Positions 51,126 through 59,417 of a stretch of 64,000 bases of DNA are shown here, one piece after another. A program made the position numbers and the translations under genes. The first letter of the stretch is position 1. Each line of letters opens with the position of its first letter. This stretch comes from Sphingomonadales bacterium Ga0077559 (GTDB lineage: Bacteria > Pseudomonadota > Alphaproteobacteria > Sphingomonadales > Sphingomonadaceae): assembly GCA_001464315.1 (NCBI GenBank), contig LNFK01000062.1, positions 1 to 64,000 on the forward strand, in the 5' to 3' direction. The notes beneath the pieces were generated by a model that ran no database searches, was not told where the DNA came from, and worked only from the letters and a program-made list of their open reading frames with translations.

Positions 51126-52349
51126 ATGACAGTAACCGTTAAACGCGACTTGCGCACCGGGCGCCCGCTATGGCTCGACCGGCGTTTGCCATCGCTTCCG
51201 AGCAGCGAATTGAAGCGCAATATCTCGTGCGATGTCGTAGTTGTAGGCGCCGGAATTTCCGGAGCGATTATTGCAGAATCGTTGAGCGAAGCCGGGTTGA
51301 AAGTCGTTATCGTCGACCGACGCGGCGCGGTGCAGGGGTCGACGCCTGCCTCAACTGCATTGCTGCAATATGAGATCGATACGCCGCTGTCGGTGCTATC
51401 GGAGCGCATTGGCCGCGACCGGGCAGAGCGGCTGTGGCGGCGGTCGCGGCTCGCAGTCGATGCCTTGCGCGAGCGAACCCGGGCCTTGGGAATTGATGCC
51501 GAGCAGGCAACACGCGATTCGCTCTATCTGTCGGGTAATGTTTTGGACGCCGCTGGGCTGGAGGCCGAGGCTGAGGCGCGGCGGCGAGCGGGGTTTGAGG
51601 TCAGCTTTCTGAAACCGGCGGCGGTGCTTGAACAATATGGCATCAAAGGCCGTTCGGCGATTGTCGGGCGCGACAATTACATGGCTGATCCCCGGTTGCT
51701 GGCGGTGGGTTATCTCAATGCCGCGATTGCCAAGGGTGCCAGACTATATGCGCCGGTTGAGGTCACCAATGTGTCGGCTTCGAAATCCGGCGTAATCGTG
51801 GCGACACGCGACGGTCCAGAGATAAATTGCGCGTCGTTGGTGTTCGCCACCGGCTATGAAATGCTGAAAGGCATTCCAAAAAAGGGCAACAGCATAATTT
51901 CGACTTGGGTGATCGCTACTAAACCTCAGCCGAGCAAAATCTGGCCGACCGGATGCATCATCTGGGAGGCGGCGGACCCGTATCTGTATATCCGCACAAC
52001 ACCGGAAGGCCACGTCATCTGTGGCGGCGAGGATGCCGAGATTTCGGACGCCGATGAACGCGATGCGTTGAACGAGGCCAAGACCCAACGGCTGGTGGAA
52101 AAACTTGGCAAACTGTTACCGATGATCGACCCGACCGCCGATTATAGCTGGAGCGGGTCATTCGGCGATTCAACCACCGGCACGCCCACTATTGGCCCAG
52201 TCCCGCGCATGCAGAATTGCTATGCGGCGATGGGCTATGGCGGCAACGGCATTACGTTTTCGATGATGGCGGGTCAGATGCTGCGCGGGATGATCACCGG
52301 CGTTGGCGATCCCGACAACGATCTTGTGTCGTTCAACCGCAAATTTTGA
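51126..52349 (+). CDS. FAD-dependent oxidoreductase (DAO family)
   Basis: 407 residues from ATG 51126, preceded by AGGGAGG. Dinucleotide-binding DVVVVGAGISGAIIAESLSEAGLKVVIVDRR, then STPASTALLQYEID, and a C-terminal PTIGPVPRMQNCYAAMGYGGNGITFS as in DAO/GlpD-like amine oxidases. The frame extends 42 bp further upstream but the SD favours this start. Oxidises an amine or amino acid with FAD; the substrate is unknown. One of three genes that lie between tRNA-Trp and secE. Confidence 0.88.
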   Translation: MTVTVKRDLRTGRPLWLDRRLPSLPSSELKRNISCDVVVVGAGISGAIIAESLSEAGLKVVIVDRRGAVQGSTPASTALLQYEIDTPLSVLSERIGRDRAERLWRRSRLAVDALRERTRALGIDAEQATRDSLYLSGNVLDAAGLEAEAEARRRAGFEVSFLKPAAVLEQYGIKGRSAIVGRDNYMADPRLLAVGYLNAAIAKGARLYAPVEVTNVSASKSGVIVATRDGPEINCASLVFATGYEMLKGIPKKGNSIISTWVIATKPQPSKIWPTGCIIWEAADPYLYIRTTPEGHVICGGEDAEISDADERDALNEAKTQRLVEKLGKLLPMIDPTADYSWSGSFGDSTTGTPTIGPVPRMQNCYAAMGYGGNGITFSMMAGQMLRGMITGVGDPDNDLVSFNRKF

Positions 52350-52431
52350 AGCCGCGTGCTTCATCTCTCCCCCTTGACCGTCGGCGCGCGTCGGCTATCT
52401 CGGCGTTAATCCATTTTGACAGGGAAACCCC

Positions 52432-53337
52432 ATGCCATCCGGTTTAGCCGCTCTTCTCGACGATATTGCCACCATTGCCAAAGTCGCCGCCGCGTCGGTC
52501 GATGATGTTGCCGCCGCTGCAGGCAAGGCAAGCAGCAAGGCGGCTGGCGTTGTTATCGATGATACGGCTGTCACACCGCAATATGTGACCGGATTTACCC
52601 CCGACCGCGAGCTGCCGATCATCTGGCGGATTGCAAAGGGATCTTTCTTCAACAAGCTGGTCATCATCCTGCCGGTGGCATTGCTGCTCAGCCTGTTTTT
52701 GCCTTGGGCGATAACACCGATTTTAATGCTCGGTGGAGCCTATCTTTGTTTCGAAGGCGCGGAAAAGGTTATCGAGAAATTGAGGCCACATGAAGAAGAG
52801 AGTTTGGCCGAAGAGGTCGCCGAACTGACCAGCGCCGAGCATGAAGAAAATATGGTGAAGGGTGCGGTGCGTACCGACTTCATTTTGTCAGCCGAAATCA
52901 TGGCGATTGCGCTTAATGAGGTAAAAAGCTTGGCCGAGACATCGATCTGGCTTGAGGCAGCGACTTTGGCATTTGTGGCCATCGCAATTACTATTGCGGT
53001 TTACGGTGTTGTCGGCCTGATCGTGAAGATGGACGATATCGGCTTGCACATGGCGCAACGAGAAAATGGCGGGTCGAAGGCAATTGGCCGAGCGATGGTG
53101 AAGGGCATGCCAAAGCTACTGGCGGCTTTGTCGACAATCGGCACTGCGGCGATGCTTTGGGTCGGCGGCCAGATTATTGTCCATGGTTTTGGCATTCATC
53201 CAGCTGAGTTTGTCGGCCTGCACGAAGGCGCTCTGGCCTGGGTCGTCGATGCCGCTTTATGCGGCGTGTTCGGACTGGCGCTCGGTGCGATAATAGTTTT
53301 TGTGCATCATAAGGTCTGGCCAGCAAAAGCGCACTAA
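52432..53337 (+). CDS. DUF808/YedI family inner-membrane protein
   Basis: 301 residues. The N-terminus PSGLAALLDDIATIAKVAAASVDDVAAAAGKA is the DUF808 signature, followed by DDTAVTPQYVTGF, PIIWRIAKGSFFNK and several hydrophobic segments (LVIILPVALLLSLFLPWA, EAATLAFVAIAITIAVYGVVG, LCGVFGLALGAIIVFVHHKV). Conserved in many bacteria with unknown role. Convergent, 4-bp overlap, with the dioxygenase gene. Confidence 0.9.
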   Translation: MPSGLAALLDDIATIAKVAAASVDDVAAAAGKASSKAAGVVIDDTAVTPQYVTGFTPDRELPIIWRIAKGSFFNKLVIILPVALLLSLFLPWAITPILMLGGAYLCFEGAEKVIEKLRPHEEESLAEEVAELTSAEHEENMVKGAVRTDFILSAEIMAIALNEVKSLAETSIWLEAATLAFVAIAITIAVYGVVGLIVKMDDIGLHMAQRENGGSKAIGRAMVKGMPKLLAALSTIGTAAMLWVGGQIIVHGFGIHPAEFVGLHEGALAWVVDAALCGVFGLALGAIIVFVHHKVWPAKAH

Positions 53338-54188
53338 ACGTTTGCAAGCACTCTGCCCGGGTGCATGCCGTCGACATAGCCCATAAACGGTGGATGGATT
53401 GAATAGCCGATCAGTTGCCGTGCGCGTTCGGGCAATGTTGCTGCGATTGCAGGCGGGACCGCCAAAGCCATATTTTCCAGCTGCCGGGTCCAACCCGGGC
53501 AATATTGGGGGGTGATGATCATGCGCGTCTCATCCGACCGGTTCGCGCCTCCGCGATGCCATAGCGTGCCTTTGGCAAGCATCAGCGATCCCGGTTTCAT
53601 GGTCACCTGAATGCTGTCGGACCGCGCGCCAGGGTCGTCGTCCACATCGCGCACCCGTTTGTCGCTAAAGGTTGCCAGCGTATTGCCGCCGGGCAAATTC
53701 TGTTCGGGCCAGAGATGGCTGCCAGGAATAATCTCGGTAGCGCCGTTGAGTTTTGTGGTCTCGTCAATTGCCCAAAATGCGCTCACCCCCAGCGATTCAC
53801 GCGGGCGTGGCAGGCGGTAATGGCTGTCGTCATAATGCCACGGCTGAACAGTTTCGCCGGGATGGGTGTTGATCGCAAGGCAGGCCGACAGCAGGCATTC
53901 CTTTCCCAGAGCGGCCTCGGCAAAAGTAAGCGCCAGCGGGTGGCTGGCAAGATCCGCAAAAATCCGCCCCTTGGCGAGCATGGCGTAAACTCGGTTGGTC
54001 TTCAGACCTTCGAAATCGTTACGGCCAGCGATGTCGGCGGCCAGATAAGGCGCGAGAGCTGCCCGGATGTCGTCCAGCATTTGAGGTTCAAGAACCGACT
54101 CGAACAGGACAAACCCTTCGCGGTCGAATTCATCACGTTTCGCTCGCAACGCCGTAGCGTCATTCAGCATTGCCTGCCAATTGGTCAT
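53334..54188 (-). CDS. Phytanoyl-CoA dioxygenase (PhyH) family protein
   Basis: 284 residues. Fe(II) facial triad: His and Asp in QPWHYDDSHYRLPR and the distal His in GTLWHRGGANRSDETR, whose following Arg would bind 2-oxoglutarate. Starts in frame at MTNWQAM; the helix DREGFVLFESVLEPQML matches the family. Hydroxylates a substrate that is unknown here. It lies next to the tRNA-Trp gene on the same strand. Confidence 0.9.
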   Translation of the reverse strand: MTNWQAMLNDATALRAKRDEFDREGFVLFESVLEPQMLDDIRAALAPYLAADIAGRNDFEGLKTNRVYAMLAKGRIFADLASHPLALTFAEAALGKECLLSACLAINTHPGETVQPWHYDDSHYRLPRPRESLGVSAFWAIDETTKLNGATEIIPGSHLWPEQNLPGGNTLATFSDKRVRDVDDDPGARSDSIQVTMKPGSLMLAKGTLWHRGGANRSDETRMIITPQYCPGWTRQLENMALAVPPAIAATLPERARQLIGYSIHPPFMGYVDGMHPGRVLANV

Positions 54189-54247
54189 CTCTTCCTCTCC
54201 GAAAAGAAAGCGAAGCGTCGCAACCGGCGGCTATAATGTCAAGAAAA

Positions 54248-54323
54248 TGGCAGGAGTTGGGGGACTCGAACCCACGACCCTCGGTTTTGGAGACCGATGC
54301 TCTACCAACTGAGCTAAACTCCT
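54248..54323 (-). tRNA. tRNA-Trp (anticodon CCA)
   Basis: 76 nt with encoded CCA end. Minus-strand acceptor AGGAGTT pairs with AACTCCT, D-arm TAGCTCAGTTGGTAGAGC, anticodon stem-loop CGGTCTCCAAAACCG with CCA, and T-arm GTGGGTTCGAGTCCCCC. All four arms fold cleanly. In related genomes tRNA-Trp precedes secE. Confidence 0.96.
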
Positions 54324-54373
54324 GCACTCCGCATTGCTGCGAAGAGTGGTGCCCTTAGCGCTGTAACGCGAAA

Positions 54374-54403
54374 GGGGCAAGTCTGCTTTCGCAAACCTGC
54401 CCC
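54374..54403 (-). terminator. Terminator after the 54.4-56.8 kb TonB receptor gene
   Basis: GGGGCAAGTCTGC and GCAAACCTGCCCC pair with loop TTTC (one or two mismatches). Leftward it is followed by TTTCGCG. It separates the receptor from tRNA-Trp. Confidence 0.6.
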
Positions 54404-54426
54404 GTTCTTGACGTTTACAGTCTGAA

Positions 54427-56769
54427 CTAGAACTTAAACCCGGCTTCAACGCCCCAGATACGCGGTTCGTTGACGAAACCGGTCAGGTTGTTGAAGTCAA
54501 TGCCGCCGACCGCAGACGTGTCCTTGGTGATATTGCGGACGAACGCTGCAATGTCGAACGCGTCCGTCTTGTAACCCACGCGCAAACCGCCCTCTAGCAT
54601 GCTCTTGTCCTGAAACTCGACCGATTCATACAGGAAGAAGTTTATCTTCGAACGATATGCCCAGTCTGTGAAGGCATAGATTTCGCCATCGCCGACAGGG
54701 ATGCCGTATTTTGCAGTCCAGTTGGCAATCCAGCGCGGGCTTTGCGGCAGGCTGTTGCCATTGATGTTGACGATCGCTGCCGAGAACGGCGCTGCCGCCA
54801 CAACGATCGGATCGAGCGGGGTGCAGAGCGATACGTTCGGGAAGGTGTCCACCCGGACGGCACCGCAAGCCGCTGTGGTCAAGCCTGCATCGCGGATGCT
54901 GGTGTTATTATAGCTTACGCCAGCGGTCAGGAGTAATTCCGGCACTGGCTTGAATTCGAGGTCGGCCTCGAACCCGTAACCGCGTACCTTGTCGGCATTA
55001 ATCAAACGGTTGGCGTTCACCCCGCCGCCCACTGCGGTCAACTGCGCGTTCTTCAGTTCATAATAGAAACCGTTGACGTTGAAGCGCGCACGTCCGTCGA
55101 GGAAGGTCGACTTGATGCCGCTTTCATAGGAGGTGATTGTTTCCGAATCGCCGATGGTCACGCCGCTTTCGAGCGGTGTTGCGGTTGCCGGCGGGAACAG
55201 GATACGGCCCTGGATCGACGGCGCGCGATAGCCACGCGCCACGCGGGCATAAAGGTTAACGTCGTCGGTCGCGGCATAGGTCGCGCTGGCGTCCCAAGTG
55301 ATGTTGTTGTCGCTGACGCGGCGAGTGACCGTGCCAAGCGGATTTTGCAGGAAGCCGGGGAACTGCGTATCGCGGCTGCGCACGGCAACAAAACGGCGCT
55401 TGTCGTCATTATAACGGATGCCGCCGGTGACGCTGAACTGGTCGCTAAGCTGATAGGTCAGCGAACCGAATACACCATAAGCCTTGCTGTTCTGCTTCTG
55501 CGAAACGCGTATGTTCACGCCATCAGGCGCGTTGTTGGGGTCGCCTAGTGTCGAATAATTGTCCGATACGATTTCCAGATCTTCATCAAAATAGAAGACG
55601 CCTGCTTGATAGCTGAGCGGACCATTGCCGTTGCTGGCGATGCGGAACTCCTGAGTGAACTGCTTCAGGTTCGGAACGCTGTCGCGAGTTTCGGCGGTGA
55701 AGGGAATCTGGCCGGGGCCATAGAGATTGGGCGGCAGGAAGTTTGCGCCAAAGCCGCCGTCAACATCGCCGACCGAGGTTGCATCGCCCTGCCAATAGCT
55801 GGTCACCGAAATGAACGAAACCGGACCTGCGTCATAAGTGATGCGCGCAGTGGCGTTCTGGGTATCGACGCGCTGCTCGTTCTTGCCATCGGTCGAGACG
55901 CGGTAGCGGTTGTAATTGGCGTTCAGGCCCTGCTGACCGCGCGTGAATACGTTGGCGCGGAACAGGCGGGCGGTGCCGTCGAGCGAACGAAACTGGCCGG
56001 TCAGCAATATGTCTAGATCGTCGCCCGGCTTGATCAGGAACTGAAGCCGTGCGGCATATTCTTCATAGCCTTCGAACGCGTCCTTGTTCGTTCCAGCGGG
56101 GGTGGCGTTGTCGACATAATCGTCCTGGCGCTGATACAGGCCCGACAACCGAACACTGACCTTTTCGCCCAATGGTCCTCCAACCGCACCTTGCGCGTTT
56201 ATGGCGTTGAAGCGACCATACGAGATTTTGCCATAGCCTCCGAACGTGTCGCTTGGTTTCACGCTATCGAACTTGACGATGCCTGCGGGCGTGTTGCGGC
56301 CGAACAATGTACCTTGCGGTCCGCGCAATACTTCGACCCGTTCCAGATCGAAAATAGGGAAGCCTTTTAGAATTGGGTTTTCGAGGACGACATCATCATA
56401 CACCAGGCTAACCGGCTGCGATGCGTTGAAGTCGAAATCGGTATTGCCAAGGCCGCGGATGTAGAAACGAGGGAAGGTGCGTCCAAACGAGGATTCGACG
56501 AGCAAGCTCGGCACGCGGCCCGAAAGTCCACGAATATCGACACCGCCTGCCGACACTGCGTCGAGATTGTCGCCGCGCAATGCGGTTACGGACAACGGCA
56601 CATCCTGCAGATTTTCTTCGCGGCGCTGTGCGGTGACGACGATTTCGCCGAGGCCGGAGCCATCTTCGGCGGTTTCGTCCTGCGCATACGCGGCAGGAGC
56701 GATGAACAGGCTGGTTGAAGCGACGGCAATCGCAACGCTGGATGTGAGTGTTGAGCGAATCGAGCGCAT
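54427..56769 (-). CDS. TonB-dependent receptor
   Basis: 780 residues from MRSIRSTL (GGAGAAA in front). Signal peptide ends APAAYAQ. TonB box/plug: GLGEIVVTAQRREENLQDVP, SVSALRG-like SVTALRGDNLD, then RFYIRGLGNTDFDF and VEVLRGPQGTLFGRNTPAGIV; the barrel ends EPRIWGVEAGFKF with terminal Phe. The VTAQRREENLQDVP plug style is abundant in sphingomonads and linked to varied hydrophobic or oligosaccharide ligands; the ligand is unknown. Monocistronic between gshA and tRNA-Trp. Confidence 0.93.
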   Translation of the reverse strand: MRSIRSTLTSSVAIAVASTSLFIAPAAYAQDETAEDGSGLGEIVVTAQRREENLQDVPLSVTALRGDNLDAVSAGGVDIRGLSGRVPSLLVESSFGRTFPRFYIRGLGNTDFDFNASQPVSLVYDDVVLENPILKGFPIFDLERVEVLRGPQGTLFGRNTPAGIVKFDSVKPSDTFGGYGKISYGRFNAINAQGAVGGPLGEKVSVRLSGLYQRQDDYVDNATPAGTNKDAFEGYEEYAARLQFLIKPGDDLDILLTGQFRSLDGTARLFRANVFTRGQQGLNANYNRYRVSTDGKNEQRVDTQNATARITYDAGPVSFISVTSYWQGDATSVGDVDGGFGANFLPPNLYGPGQIPFTAETRDSVPNLKQFTQEFRIASNGNGPLSYQAGVFYFDEDLEIVSDNYSTLGDPNNAPDGVNIRVSQKQNSKAYGVFGSLTYQLSDQFSVTGGIRYNDDKRRFVAVRSRDTQFPGFLQNPLGTVTRRVSDNNITWDASATYAATDDVNLYARVARGYRAPSIQGRILFPPATATPLESGVTIGDSETITSYESGIKSTFLDGRARFNVNGFYYELKNAQLTAVGGGVNANRLINADKVRGYGFEADLEFKPVPELLLTAGVSYNNTSIRDAGLTTAACGAVRVDTFPNVSLCTPLDPIVVAAAPFSAAIVNINGNSLPQSPRWIANWTAKYGIPVGDGEIYAFTDWAYRSKINFFLYESVEFQDKSMLEGGLRVGYKTDAFDIAAFVRNITKDTSAVGGIDFNNLTGFVNEPRIWGVEAGFKF

Positions 56770-56914
56770 GAAAATTTCTCCGAGGTGACGACTGGGAAAT
56801 GAGAATCGGCAGGTTAAGTTGCGACTGAAAACGCACTTATGCTGCGGTGCGGAAGCGTTCAACAATGCATTGCAGAAAAGTGACCTTTTTATGTCACGTG
56901 TGGCAGTTGTGCAC

Positions 56915-58288
56915 CTAGAAGCTCATCTCATCATAGACTTTGGTAATGTCGCCGCCCCACTCGCCATGATATTTGTCGAGCATTTGCTCGGCGACGGTTT
57001 TGCCCGACGCGACGATTTCGCGCAGCGGATCGAGGAAACCGGTTTCATTATCACCACTGTTGTTAAGAACGTTGCGCGCAGCAAGGCCAGCCGACGAAAT
57101 GTCGAGAATGCGGCCTGCGAGATCGAGCAACTTGCCGCCGCCCGGAATTGCCGCGTTCAATGCTTGGGCAGGGACCGCGTTGCGCAATGTCTCGCGCTGT
57201 TCGATGGTCCAATGTTTAACCTCGTCCCATGCGGCGTCGAGCGCATTTTGGTCGTAGAGAAGCCCAACCCAGAAAGCAGGGAGAGCGCAAATCCGGTTCC
57301 ACGGGCCGCCGTCGGCTCCACGCATTTCAAGGAAACTTTTGAGCCGCACTTCGGGAAAGGCAGTGGACATATGGTCTTCCCAGTCGGCCACCGACGGTTT
57401 TTCGCCGGGCAGTACTGCGAGTTCGCCCTTCAAAAAATCTTTGAAATCGAGCCCCGATGCATCGATATATTTGCCGTCGCGGTAGACGAAATACATCGGC
57501 ACATTGAGCATGTAATCGACATAGCGCTCGTAGCCGAAGCTCTCGTCGAACACGAAAGGCAGCATCCCCGTGCGCTGCGGGTCGGTGTCGGACCAGATAT
57601 GGCTTCGGTAAGATAGAAACCCGTTCGGCTTGCCTTCGAGAAAAGGCGAGTTTGCAAATAACGCAGTCGCCAGCGGCTGCAGCGCCAACGACGTGCGGAA
57701 TTTATGCGCCATATCGGCTTCGGAAGAATAATCTAGATTGACCTGAATGGTGCAGGTGCGCAGCATCATGTCGAGGCCCATGCTGCCGACGCGCGGCATG
57801 TGGCGGAGCATGATTTCGTACCGGCCTTTGGGCATAATCGGCAGCTCGGCGCGTGCCTTGTCCGGCCACAGCCCAAGTCCGAGAAATCCCTTGCCGGTCT
57901 TGTCGCCAATCGCCTTGACCTGCTTCAAATGCCGACCGGTTTCGGCACAGGTCTGATGCAGGTTCTCCAGCGGCGCGCCCGAAAGTTCGAGCTGGCCCGC
58001 AGGCTCAAGACTGACTGCGCCGTCAACGCCTTTCAGCGCGATGACATTGCCGCCTTCGTAAACCGGTTCCCAACCGAATTCGGTCATCGCCATCAGCATA
58101 TCGCGTATGCCGCCGGGTTCTTCATAGGACGGCGCATGATAATCGTCGCGGCAATAGACGAATTTTTCATGTTCGGTGCCGATGCGCCAACGGTCCTTGG
58201 GCTTTTCGCCCTTGGCAATGGCCGCGATAAGCTGATCGCGTGTTTCGATCACAGGATCGTTGCGATTCAAAACTGTTTTTGTGCTCAT
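56915..58288 (-). CDS. gshA: Glutamate-cysteine ligase
   Basis: 457 residues, the plant/alphaproteobacterial GCL type: RIGTEHEKFVYCRDDYHAPSYEE, LEPAGQLELSGAPLENLHQT, ASMGLDM-like GSMGLDMMLRTCTIQVNLDY, and DHMSTAFPEVRLKSFLEMRGAD are conserved. Makes gamma-glutamylcysteine, the first step of glutathione synthesis. In many relatives rsmE lies directly upstream; here the two are separated by three secreted-protein genes (58.3-63.1 kb). Confidence 0.94.
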   Translation of the reverse strand: MSTKTVLNRNDPVIETRDQLIAAIAKGEKPKDRWRIGTEHEKFVYCRDDYHAPSYEEPGGIRDMLMAMTEFGWEPVYEGGNVIALKGVDGAVSLEPAGQLELSGAPLENLHQTCAETGRHLKQVKAIGDKTGKGFLGLGLWPDKARAELPIMPKGRYEIMLRHMPRVGSMGLDMMLRTCTIQVNLDYSSEADMAHKFRTSLALQPLATALFANSPFLEGKPNGFLSYRSHIWSDTDPQRTGMLPFVFDESFGYERYVDYMLNVPMYFVYRDGKYIDASGLDFKDFLKGELAVLPGEKPSVADWEDHMSTAFPEVRLKSFLEMRGADGGPWNRICALPAFWVGLLYDQNALDAAWDEVKHWTIEQRETLRNAVPAQALNAAIPGGGKLLDLAGRILDISSAGLAARNVLNNSGDNETGFLDPLREIVASGKTVAEQMLDKYHGEWGGDITKVYDEMSF

Positions 58289-58337
58289 GCCGGCGGTGTA
58301 TAAATGTAACCGTCTTTATGCCAGCGAATTTAGTGCG

Positions 58338-59294
58338 TCAGTTGACGGTCGCACGAAACACTATGGCAAAAGTACCGCCTGCGGCCAATGATGTGGTAAT
58401 TCCGGTTACCGTTGATCCTGTAACCGAAATTCCAAACGGATCGCTTTCGTCGGCGCCTGCGGCATTGTCGTCCTCCGCTGTGGTTGCGGTAGCGCAGGTC
58501 GTGCCGGAGAACAGGCTGCCCGCAACATAGGTCATGGTCACGGGGACAATGTCGACCGCCTGTACATTGGTTGAAGCCGCGGTTTCTGTGTTGCCGTCAT
58601 TTGTGACGAGGAGACAAAACTGAGTGACCGCGCCGGGTATCGATTTCGGGTTCGCGCCACTTACTCCATCGCTTATCGTTGAACTCGTTTTAACGACCGA
58701 CAGGCTGGTAGAAGTAATGTAAAGATCGGCGCGGCGAAACTGGCCTGTATCCGCGGCCACCGCGTCACATACCACCAGCGTCCATGTGCCCGCGGCATTT
58801 TGGCCGTCAAAGGCCGTGAGAGAGTTGCTTGGCTGGAAACTGTGCGAATAAGGGGGCGGCACCGGTGCCAGCGGATCAGTCACTGTCGTATTATGCGTTC
58901 CAATGGCTGCTGCCGCTTCATCGTCGAACAGGTCATTAAGATTGTCGCCGGATTGGACATTGCCCGCCCATGTCATCACCGTCCCGGTGGTTCCGGCAGG
59001 CGATCTCAGCGTAATCCGAAGGTCACTTCGATAGGTATGGCTGGCAAAGATACCGATGTTGACGTCGCCTACAATATAAGCAGTCGGTACGACAAAGGTG
59101 CGCGTTATCTGTCCTGCGGTGCCGCAGTTATTGTCGGTAATGGTGCCGGTGGTCGCATTACTATACTGGTTGACGGTTTGCGCGGACGCCGCAGACGGCT
59201 GGAGCATCGACACAAAAAACAACAGTAAGGATGCCGTGACCCACGACAGTTTGGTTCCAAAAACCAGTGCCCGCAAAGATGCCAAAAGCTGCAT
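58338..59294 (-). CDS. Secreted P-domain/DUF11 protein
   Basis: 318 residues. Signal peptide (VTASLLLFFVSMLQPSAASA), then a proprotein-convertase P-domain-like beta-sandwich (about 55-195: HTYRSDLRITLRSPAGT, NAAGTWTLVVCDAVAADTG), and a DUF11 domain (about 200-318: SVVKTSSTISDGVSGANPKSIPG, YCLLVTN-like FCLLVTNDGNTET). Ends in VFRATVN without an anchor. Its last 60 residues closely resemble those of the next gene upstream, showing duplication. Probably cell-surface or secreted; no catalytic residues seen. Confidence 0.78.
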   Translation of the reverse strand: MQLLASLRALVFGTKLSWVTASLLLFFVSMLQPSAASAQTVNQYSNATTGTITDNNCGTAGQITRTFVVPTAYIVGDVNIGIFASHTYRSDLRITLRSPAGTTGTVMTWAGNVQSGDNLNDLFDDEAAAAIGTHNTTVTDPLAPVPPPYSHSFQPSNSLTAFDGQNAAGTWTLVVCDAVAADTGQFRRADLYITSTSLSVVKTSSTISDGVSGANPKSIPGAVTQFCLLVTNDGNTETAASTNVQAVDIVPVTMTYVAGSLFSGTTCATATTAEDDNAAGADESDPFGISVTGSTVTGITTSLAAGGTFAIVFRATVN

Positions 59295-59417
59295 AGCTCC
59301 GAGATAATAGCTGCAAAATGTTAATCTTGCCTAATTCAATTGCTAGATAGTTTACAGCTGAATCAATAGGATGGTTAGTATTTACACATTAGGCGACAAT
59401 GTCGTTTCTGTTTGGAG

